Source: Clostridia bacterium (GTDB taxonomy: Bacteria; Bacillota_A; Clostridia; Oscillospirales; Acutalibacteraceae). From it: DNA of 11,349 nt. Both the position numbers and the translations under genes were made by a program. The DNA is taken from the NCBI GenBank assembly GCA_017549665.1, contig JAFYUD010000227.1, forward strand, positions 1 to 11,349. The letters run 5' to 3'. This document shows, in pieces, positions 7,706 through 11,349 of this stretch. The first letter of the stretch is position 1. Each line of letters begins with the position of its first letter. The notes under the pieces are model-generated. The model did no database searches. It was not told the DNA's origin and was given only the letters and a program-made list of their open reading frames with translations.

Positions 7706-8380
7706 ATGATTAAAAACAGAACAGCACAATTGATATTTCAGACGATTTATTGCACATTGGGATTTGTTGGTATTGTTTCATGCTTCGGAATTTTTGAAGA
7801 TATAACACAATTCAGATGGGAATTCTATGTGTACTTCACTAACATCAGTAATTTCCTTTGCATAGGTATTATGTTTGCAAGTCTTATACAGACAATCAGA
7901 AAAAAAGAAGACAGTTATGTCACGATTTCACCAATTATGAAGTTTATCGGAATGCTCGGAATTCTGCTTACATTCCTTGTGTTCAATTTCATGCTTGCAG
8001 GCAATCGTGATCCTCAGCTTAACTGGAGAATCGGAAGTCTTACTTTCCATGTTGTACTTCCCATTATGTATGTTGCTGATTGGTTCTTATTCTATGAGCG
8101 TAAAAAATGCAAATGGTATTATCCTTTTGCTTCTGTTTCTTTTCCTGTTGCTTACCTTGCATTTATTTTTATTCAGGCAACAATTATGAAATTTGATACA
8201 TCTGTTCTTCTTCCCGGTACAGATACACCGCTTATTTATCCTTATTTCTTTTTAAATCTCGAAACAGAAGGTGTTGACGGAGTTTTAAAATGGATTGCAA
8301 TACTTCTTTCTGCTTTTGTTGTGGTCGGATTTATTTTCTTCGGACTTGATAAAATCGGAAAGAAAAAAGCTGAGAAATAA
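7706..8380 (+). CDS. Pr6Pr / FAR-17a/AIG1-like six-helix membrane protein
   Basis: This 224-residue integral membrane protein has about six hydrophobic helices and a basic C-terminus (DKIGKKKAEK). The segments YFTNISNFL (T45) and FHVVLPIMYVADWFLF (H115) match the two conserved blocks of bacterial Pr6Pr proteins and of eukaryotic AIG1/ADTRP. In the eukaryotic proteins a membrane threonine and a histidine are the active-site residues of a fatty-acid-ester (FAHFA) hydrolase. T45 and H115 are therefore candidate active-site residues, but enzymatic activity in bacteria is inference. The ATG at 7706 follows an AAGGAA ribosome site (7692-7697), 23 nt after the second STAS gene. It is the last gene before the terminator at 8418. 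It may modify or sense lipids as an output of the operon. Confidence 0.82.
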   Translation: MIKNRTAQLIFQTIYCTLGFVGIVSCFGIFEDITQFRWEFYVYFTNISNFLCIGIMFASLIQTIRKKEDSYVTISPIMKFIGMLGILLTFLVFNFMLAGNRDPQLNWRIGSLTFHVVLPIMYVADWFLFYERKKCKWYYPFASVSFPVAYLAFIFIQATIMKFDTSVLLPGTDTPLIYPYFFLNLETEGVDGVLKWIAILLSAFVVVGFIFFGLDKIGKKKAEK

Positions 8381-8415
8381 AACTGAGAAAAACTAAATAT
8401 ACTGATCTTCGACAG

Positions 8416-8446
8416 AAAAACGCCTGACATTGTCGGGCGTTTCTTG
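8416..8446 (+). terminator. Terminator closing the operon
   Basis: An 11-bp stem with one G-T pair, AAACGCCTGAC (8418-8428) with GTCGGGCGTTT (8432-8442), encloses a 3-nt ATT loop. It is preceded by an A run and followed by CTTGTTCT, so the 3' T tract is interrupted. It lies 37 nt after the stop of the Pr6Pr gene. Confidence 0.78.
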
Positions 8447-8463
8447 TTCTATTGAAAATTTAT

Positions 8464-8760
8464 TTATTTAAAGTAGTGTTGTATCTCATCAAGCCGCAGG
8501 AGTATGCACCTTCGGTGATGATATACGCCTACGACGATGATATACACGCTAAAGCGTGATGATATAAAAAAGAGAAGTAACTTTTGGTAGACAAAAGTTA
8601 CTTCTTTTTTGGCAGGGGCAGTAGGATTCGAACCCACGGCACGCGGTTTTGGAGGATAGTATTCTTTCCTTATTTGATGCGGTTTTGAAGGCTTCGGGGG
8701 ACATATCGAGGGACATATTGGTTTTATTTCATAGATTTTTTTATTGTATTTTTCGTACAT
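8464..8760 (-). CDS. Doubtful open frame reading from the element end into the tRNA remnant
   Basis: On the - strand an ATG at 8758-8760 has a very good ribosome site, AGGAGGT (8768-8774 on the complement), 7 nt upstream. The first 35 or so residues (MYEKYNKKIYEIKPICPSICP onward) are element sequence. The frame then runs through the tRNA half (RAVGSNPTAP), the terminator and the hairpin array. The later part is certainly not selected as protein. The front could be a small element gene, or a tail segment of a former integrase-type gene now fused to chromosomal sequence. I give it low weight. Confidence 0.2.
   Translation of the reverse strand: MYEKYNKKIYEIKPICPSICPPKPSKPHQIRKEYYPPKPRAVGSNPTAPAKKEVTFVYQKLLLFFISSRFSVYIIVVGVYHHRRCILLRLDEIQHYFK
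8481..8567. repeat. REP-like array of small hairpins with a shared GATGATATA motif
   Basis: GATGATATA occurs three times, at 8517-8525, 8536-8544 and 8558-8566. Two copies directly follow a small hairpin: CACC-TTC-GGTG before the first and CACGC-TAAA-GCGTG before the third. The middle hairpin is degenerate. The left edge GTATCTCATCA (8481-8491) is a near-inverted copy of TGATGATATAC. The block looks like a short noncoding palindromic repeat element. It lies between the operon terminator and the tRNA remnant. Function is unknown. Confidence 0.6.
8564..8610 (-). terminator. Strong bidirectional terminator downstream of the tRNA-Trp 3' end
   Basis: A perfect 14-bp stem, AGAAGTAACTTTTG (8573-8586) with CAAAAGTTACTTCT (8592-8605), has a 5-nt loop. 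An A run lies on the left and a T run on the right, so it can act in both directions. On the - strand it begins directly after the CCA end of the tRNA remnant, as expected for the native terminator of that tRNA gene. Confidence 0.85.
8610..8654 (-). pseudogene. 3' half of a tRNA-Trp gene, probable attachment-site remnant
   Basis: Read on the - strand, 8654 to 8610 gives the anticodon loop CTCCAAA with anticodon CCA (Trp). The 3' anticodon strand ACCGC, a 5-nt variable loop, the T arm GTGGG-TTCGAAT-CCTAC, acceptor strand TGCCCCT, discriminator G and encoded CCA follow in order. The 5' half is absent: the bases that should pair with ACCGC (8655-8659, GATAG on +) do not. No AGGGGCA acceptor 5' strand was found elsewhere in the window. 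A break exactly at the 5' edge of the anticodon loop is typical of tyrosine-recombinase integration into tRNA genes. The displaced native 3' half stays on the outer side of the element, here with its original terminator. The intact tRNA should lie at the element's far (right) end. Confidence 0.85.
8698..8718. repeat. Pair of GGGACATAT direct repeats beside the att site
   Basis: GGGACATAT occurs at 8698-8706 and 8710-8718, a 12-bp period, 44-64 bp inside the element from the break in the tRNA. Short direct repeats near an att core can be recombinase arm-type or excisionase sites. They could also only reflect the repeated Ile-Cys-Pro codons of the - strand open frame. Confidence 0.4.
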
Positions 8761-8767
8761 TCGACTT

Positions 8768-8813
8768 ACCTCCTATTATGCGGTAGAATGAAGCTACCAA
8801 GTAACAAGGAGGT
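8768..8813. promoter_or_regulatory. Symmetric inverted repeat containing two divergent ribosome sites
   Basis: ACCTCCT (8768-8774) and AGGAGGT (8807-8813) are a perfect 7-bp inverted pair, with an inner stem GGTAG (8782-8786) / CTACC (8794-8798) around a 7-nt loop. The right arm is the ribosome site of the gene at 8820. The left arm is the ribosome site of the - strand open frame ending at 8760. In RNA the outer arms could pair and hide the ribosome sites. A regulatory role is inference. Confidence 0.4.
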
Positions 8814-8819
8814 CTTTTT

Positions 8820-8975
8820 ATGAGCAAAAAAGTCAAAATAAAATTTACGAATTTTGAGTATAATTTGCTTGTCAATGGTATGAATGAGTTTCGCAATATG
8901 CTTTTGTCAGAAGGTTTACCCACTGAGGATGTCGATGACCTGCTCATTAAAATCATTGACAAATATGAAAAGTAA
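8820..8975 (+). CDS. Small conserved-looking element protein (51 residues)
   Basis: The ATG at 8820 follows AAGGAGG (8806-8812) with 7-nt spacing, and the frame ends at the TAA at 8973-8975. The product MSKKVKIKFTNFEYNLLVNG continues with NEFRNMLLSEGLPTEDVDDL and a lysine-rich helical end. It is a small, charged, probably helical cytoplasmic protein. Similar short proteins accompany DUF6809 and TnpV genes in gut Clostridial elements as far as I recall, but I cannot name the family with certainty. The 14-nt gap to the next gene and its own strong ribosome site support a short operon. Confidence 0.75.
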   Translation: MSKKVKIKFTNFEYNLLVNGMNEFRNMLLSEGLPTEDVDDLLIKIIDKYEK

Positions 8976-8989
8976 AAGGCGGTGATAAT

Positions 8990-9259
8990 ATGTCAAATGT
9001 TATAGAAGAATTATACTACGGAAATCTTGAACCGCAAGAGCTTACTACCGAAATTACTCCAAAACTCAAAAAGAAATTGAGCCAGCTTGTAAAAAAAGAG
9101 GAAGAACTGTCAGCCATACTACCCCAAAAGGAAAAAGAACTGCTCTCAAAATATGTGAGTGCTTACAATGAATTTTCGAGCATCAGTAATTCAGATAGCT
9201 TTATTTCAGGCTTCCGACTCGGTGCAAAATTTACATACGATACATTTGTAAACAAATAG
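8990..9259 (+). CDS. DUF6809-family protein
   Basis: This 89-residue protein begins MSNVIEELYYGNLEPQEL. It has a long charged, coiled-coil-like middle (KLKKKLSQLVKKEEEL; LPQKEKELLSKYVSAYNEF) and ends SFISGFRLGAKFTYDTF. The opening IEELYYGN and closing FISGFRLGAKF blocks match the small DUF6809 family of Firmicutes mobile elements, whose function is unknown. The ATG at 8990 is preceded by AAGGCGGTGAT, giving a normal ribosome site. The stop codon (9257-9259) overlaps the outer arm of the inverted repeats at 9258-9325. It lies between two other element-type genes in the same direction. Confidence 0.82.
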   Translation: MSNVIEELYYGNLEPQELTTEITPKLKKKLSQLVKKEEELSAILPQKEKELLSKYVSAYNEFSSISNSDSFISGFRLGAKFTYDTFVNK

Positions 9260-9353
9260 CATAGCCTCTTTTCATTGTCAAGAGTCGCTTTGCTTCTGCT
9301 CTTGACAACAAAAACATTCTATGCTCGGTGGGAATTACGAGGGTCATACCCTC
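9258..9353. promoter_or_regulatory. Nested inverted repeats and second hairpin between DUF6809 and TnpV genes
   Basis: Two perfect inverted pairs are nested. The outer pair is AGCATAG (9258-9264) with CTATGCT (9319-9325). The inner pair is TTGTCAAGAG (9275-9284) with CTCTTGACAA (9299-9308), around a 14-nt loop. A further perfect hairpin GAGGGT-CAT-ACCCTC follows at 9339-9353. Neither is followed by a T run, so simple termination is unlikely. Possible roles are an origin of transfer, a protein-binding operator or an mRNA processing/attenuation structure. This covers most of the 144-nt gap between the two genes. Confidence 0.6.
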
Positions 9354-9403
9354 AAAGTATAACATTTTAAGTTATCACAAATATTATTAAGGAGGAGAAA
9401 ACT

Positions 9404-9769
9404 ATGTCAAACGAAAAAAAGATTTCATACCGCAGAGTTGGCGATTATCTAATTCCGAACCTCAAATTACCACCCGAAGAAACAAAAGTTACTCTCGGTA
9501 AGTGGGGTATGCTCTATAAAGATTATATTCAAAAGAATAAATCACCTCTCTTTAATTCACTTCTTATTAAAGGCAAACTCTACCAGCACTGCGCTGAGAT
9601 AGAAAAGCATGCACGAGATATGTACGATTCTCTTATTGAACAGATGAAAGTAACTGAAAAAGCAACTGAACAGTTAAAAGAACAGGACCAATGGGAATGG
9701 GTACAAAGGATGAGCAGTATTGAACAGAGAGCAAGAGAAATAGTACTTAATGAGTTTATTTATATTTAA
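9404..9769 (+). CDS. tnpV: TnpV-like transposon-encoded protein
   Basis: This 121-residue protein has an N-terminal block ISYRRVGDYLIPNLKLPPEE and then TLGKWGMLYKDYIQ. A central LYNTLL-like segment (LFNSLLIKGKLYQHCAEIEK) follows, and it closes with WEWVQRMSSIEQRAREIVLNEFIYI. These blocks match the TnpV proteins of Tn4451/Tn4453-type mobilisable transposons and related Clostridial elements. TnpV is not the recombinase; an accessory or excisionase-like role has been suggested. The length is usual for the family. The ATG at 9404 has GGAGGAG (9391-9397) upstream. The recombinase (tnpX-like) and mobilisation gene normally linked to it are not in the window. A bidirectional terminator follows at 9793-9814. 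Confidence 0.85.
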   Translation: MSNEKKISYRRVGDYLIPNLKLPPEETKVTLGKWGMLYKDYIQKNKSPLFNSLLIKGKLYQHCAEIEKHARDMYDSLIEQMKVTEKATEQLKEQDQWEWVQRMSSIEQRAREIVLNEFIYI

Positions 9770-9792
9770 AAACTTACACCAAACGAAAACAC

Positions 9793-9828
9793 CGCCGAGG
9801 ATTTCTCCCCGGCGATTATTATTTTATT
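9793..9828. terminator. Shared terminator between convergent genes
   Basis: CGCCGAGGA (9793-9801) pairs with TCTCCCCGGCG (within 9804-9814) as 5 bp, one mismatch and 3 more pairs, with a small T-rich loop. An AT-rich tract (ATTATTATTTTATTC) follows on the + strand. On the - strand TGTTTTCG follows. It can serve both tnpV and the surface-protein gene converging from the right. Confidence 0.7.
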
Positions 9829-9836
9829 CAGTTGTA

Positions 9837-11349
9837 TCAATAGTGAGCCGCACCGCATTCACATACGGGATTGAGCTTAAAGAGCTTTGAGAAGAATTTA
9901 ACTATCTTCCAGATAAAGCCGATAAATCCGCCCTTGTGGCAAAGGTGGTCACAAGCATCATCTGTGGGTTCATCAGGTGTGTCGGGTGTATCAGGTTCAG
10001 CAGGCTTTTCAAACTCGTGGCCGCAACCGTTGTCACACTTGTAGTCACCGTCTGCATCGGTATGAGTGAGAGCAGGAACGACCTCCTGAGCAATAGTCAT
10101 AGCATCACAACGGGAACAATGTGAGCCCTCTGTAAGACCTGTTTCGCCACACTTGGGAGCAACTGCTTCGTCAATGATAATATCGTGGTTGAGTGCTTCT
10201 TTTTCAACATAAGTTGTGTAAGTACATGCTGTGCAATACTCATAAGCATCCCAACTGATTTCTGTGCAAGTGGGAGCCTTAGCTTCAACCTGAACAAGTG
10301 TGTCTTTGTGATTGAGTGCTTCTTTTTCTACGCATGTTGAGTAATCACATGCTGTGCAGTATTCGTATGCATCCCAACCGATTTCTGTACAAGTGGGAGC
10401 CTGAGCATCAACATAAACAATGCTGTGACCGACATCTACACTATCAGAAACATAAACTTTCTCACCTACAGTTGCTTTGCAACAATATGATTTTCCGCAT
10501 TCAGCATTCTGTAATGTTTTTTCTGTTTCACCGTCAAGCTTTGTTGCTTTGAATACTGTAAAATTAACTTCAACAGGATTATCCGCATTAACAATAGCTA
10601 CAAACAAATCAACAGTTGTATCAGCATCAAATGTTATTGTTGCTGTCTTTTCATATTCATCTAAATCGATATATTCGTAATCAGTATCTATAATACCAGT
10701 CTCTATAACTACATGTCTGAACTCTGAATCCGTAGAAATAACAAGTATATCATCTGCTTTGAAATCATAGGAAAATAAAGGACTGAATTCTTCTACGATA
10801 TATGTGCCAAGATTTTTTTCTTCCACTTCATACCACTGGAATGTAGCAGGATAATTGAAATCAACTGTATAGTTGTTATCAACAGTAGGCTGCTGAATAA
10901 ACGATTTGTTGACTATATAAATGCTCTTTTCACCTGTAGCTTCATCATATTCTGTTTTTTCCCAGAATAAGTCATAATAATCATCACAAACAACATCAGT
11001 TATCTGATATTTTTCAGCATCCTGAGCATTTTTGATACCCTTGAATACTGTTATCTTTCCTACAGTATCGTAAAGGCTTACACTCGCAGTTAAAGAGTCA
11101 CCTTTATAGTCAGTTACATCAACAGCACCTGCTATATCATTAACGCCAAGTGAAATAAAAATATCAGCATAATCATCGCCTGATTCAATCACTGTGTCAT
11201 CGATATTGAGTCCCTTGGTATTACTACTCATATAACTTATTGCATATTTGCTGCCTTTAATTTTACCGCCATAAAGGTTCACAGTACCACTCGTGCATCT
11301 TAATGCATATGTATTTATTGATTCCAGAGTACCGCTATATAAATTAAAA
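9837..11349 (-). CDS. Large secreted surface protein, C-terminal 503 residues (5' end outside window)
   Basis: The frame is open from the right window edge to TGA (9837-9839). An internal GTG at 11280-11282 is not the start, since the reading frame upstream continues with related repeat sequence (NLYSGTLESINTYALRCTSG, then NLYGGKIKGSKYAI), which looks like parallel beta-helix rungs. A beta-rich, Asp/Thr-rich region follows. Next come two Cys-rich repeats of about 40 residues (APTCTEIxWDAYEYCTAC...YVEKEALNH) and a third degenerate one (APKCGETG...CSRC). Then come HTDADGDYKCDNGCGHEF, a Pro/Asp/Thr linker and the tail CDHLCHKGGF-IGFIWKIVKFFSKLF-KLNPVCECGAAHY. This architecture is common in exported proteins of gut Clostridia. 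No enzyme domain was seen. It may be a cell-surface adhesin or structural protein, either chromosomal or cargo of the element. Confidence 0.85.
   Translation of the reverse strand, partial: FNLYSGTLESINTYALRCTSGTVNLYGGKIKGSKYAISYMSSNTKGLNIDDTVIESGDDYADIFISLGVNDIAGAVDVTDYKGDSLTASVSLYDTVGKITVFKGIKNAQDAEKYQITDVVCDDYYDLFWEKTEYDEATGEKSIYIVNKSFIQQPTVDNNYTVDFNYPATFQWYEVEEKNLGTYIVEEFSPLFSYDFKADDILVISTDSEFRHVVIETGIIDTDYEYIDLDEYEKTATITFDADTTVDLFVAIVNADNPVEVNFTVFKATKLDGETEKTLQNAECGKSYCCKATVGEKVYVSDSVDVGHSIVYVDAQAPTCTEIGWDAYEYCTACDYSTCVEKEALNHKDTLVQVEAKAPTCTEISWDAYEYCTACTYTTYVEKEALNHDIIIDEAVAPKCGETGLTEGSHCSRCDAMTIAQEVVPALTHTDADGDYKCDNGCGHEFEKPAEPDTPDTPDEPTDDACDHLCHKGGFIGFIWKIVKFFSKLFKLNPVCECGAAHY
10161..10400 (-). 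repeat. Tandem 123/117-bp repeat coding the Cys-rich modules
   Basis: Two adjacent copies (10278-10400, 41 codons; 10161-10277, 39 codons) encode APTCTEIxWDAYEYCTACxYxTxVEKEALNH modules. DNA similarity is high in the GAGTGCTTCTTTTTC block (near 10191 and 10314, 123 bp apart). A third, degenerate module follows toward lower coordinates. Such repeats can expand or contract by recombination. Confidence 0.8.

Larger units (their letters stand above)
223..8380 (+). other. Probable eight-gene partner-switching operon
   Basis: Eight co-directional genes run from 223 to 8380 with no internal hairpin terminator that I can see. Gaps between genes are 12, 13, -1, 4, 1, 54 and 23 nt, counted from the chosen start codons. 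The second gene joins phosphatase and kinase domains of the RsbU/RsbW type, and three other genes contain STAS domains, which are the usual substrates of such enzymes. The remaining genes encode an HD alarmone-type hydrolase, a flavodoxin-peptidase fusion and two membrane proteins. No convincing promoter was identified in 175-222. The 54-nt gap before 7386 is the only place where an internal promoter seems possible. Common transcription is inferred from spacing, and the signalling role from domain families. Confidence 0.7.
8655..9836. mobile_element. Integrated mobilisable element, left end and accessory genes (right end unknown)
   Basis: The element begins at the tRNA-Trp half and holds three small + strand genes of kinds found in Clostridial mobilisable and conjugative elements: a 51-residue protein, a DUF6809-type protein and a TnpV-like protein. 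No integrase, serine recombinase or relaxase is seen. The right boundary given is only the end of the visible element-type genes. The absence of a tRNA-Trp 5' half between 9770 and 11349 indicates that the element either continues beyond the window or is rearranged. Confidence 0.55.

Noticed and set aside
7367..7729. Antisense open frame of 120 codons opposite the second STAS gene
   Set aside because: The STAS gene is strongly supported by motif, ribosome site and paralogue; the antisense product shows no recognisable feature.
223..8380. A sigma factor or anti-sigma target within the operon
   Set aside because: All eight genes were read and none shows sigma region 2/4 or helix-turn-helix motifs.
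8517..8566. CRISPR-like array
   Set aside because: The repeated motif is only 9 bp with 10-13 bp gaps, the gaps form hairpins, and there are no cas genes.
8610..8680. A complete tRNA gene on the - strand
   Set aside because: Only the anticodon loop, variable loop, T arm and acceptor 3' strand are present; D arm, 5' acceptor strand and 5' anticodon strand are missing.
10161..10400. CRISPR or satellite repeat
   Set aside because: The repeat is in frame within an open coding sequence and encodes a known style of Cys-rich surface module.
11280..11282. GTG as start of the - strand surface protein
   Set aside because: The frame stays open upstream to the window edge and encodes another copy of the NLYxGxxxxxxxYA repeat, so the gene begins outside the window.

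Overview
The window looks like a piece of a gut-type, AT-rich Firmicutes chromosome, most likely Oscillospiraceae/Ruminococcus-like. Support comes from A/T-rich codon use, strong GGAGG ribosome sites, the style of the surface proteins (Cys-rich CTAC-type repeats and a Trp/Phe-rich C-terminal tail), and mobile-element genes of the DUF6809/TnpV type that are common in gut Clostridia. The genus is inference.

Left and centre (1-8446): the tail of a surface protein (1-126) ends at a hairpin terminator. A probable eight-gene operon follows on the + strand (223-8380). Its order is: an unrecognised C-terminally anchored membrane protein; a 944-residue LytS-type sensor carrying a SpoIIE-type PP2C phosphatase and an RsbW/SpoIIAB-type kinase in one chain; a free STAS anti-sigma-factor-antagonist protein; a small HD hydrolase of the (p)ppGpp-hydrolase (MESH1/SpoT) type; a STAS domain fused to an APH-like kinase; an azoreductase-type flavodoxin domain fused to a C39/papain-like cysteine peptidase; a second free STAS protein; and a six-helix Pr6Pr/FAR-17a/AIG1-like membrane protein. 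Spacing is tight (one 1-nt overlap, one 1-nt gap, one 4-nt gap) except for 54 nt before the second STAS gene. A hairpin at 8418-8442 closes the unit. The proteins suggest a partner-switching signalling module. The membrane sensor could both phosphorylate and dephosphorylate STAS proteins, and its outputs may be the fused enzyme domains and the alarmone hydrolase, because no sigma factor lies in the window. This operon is the best candidate here for an undescribed system.

Junction (8450-8820): an 87-bp array of small hairpins sharing a GATGATATA motif is followed by a strong bidirectional terminator. Next comes the 3' half of a tRNA-Trp gene on the - strand, which stops exactly at the 5' edge of the anticodon loop. 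I read this as the displaced attachment-site half left by an element that integrated into tRNA-Trp.

Right (8820-11349): three small genes typical of mobilisable elements (a 51-residue protein, a DUF6809 protein and a TnpV-like protein), with nested inverted repeats between the last two, are followed by a shared terminator. Convergent to them on the - strand is the C-terminal 503 residues of a large secreted surface protein with beta-helix-like repeats, two and a half Cys-rich repeats and the Trp/Phe-rich tail. Its 5' end lies beyond the window. Neither the recombinase nor the intact tRNA-Trp is visible, so the element's right end is unknown.
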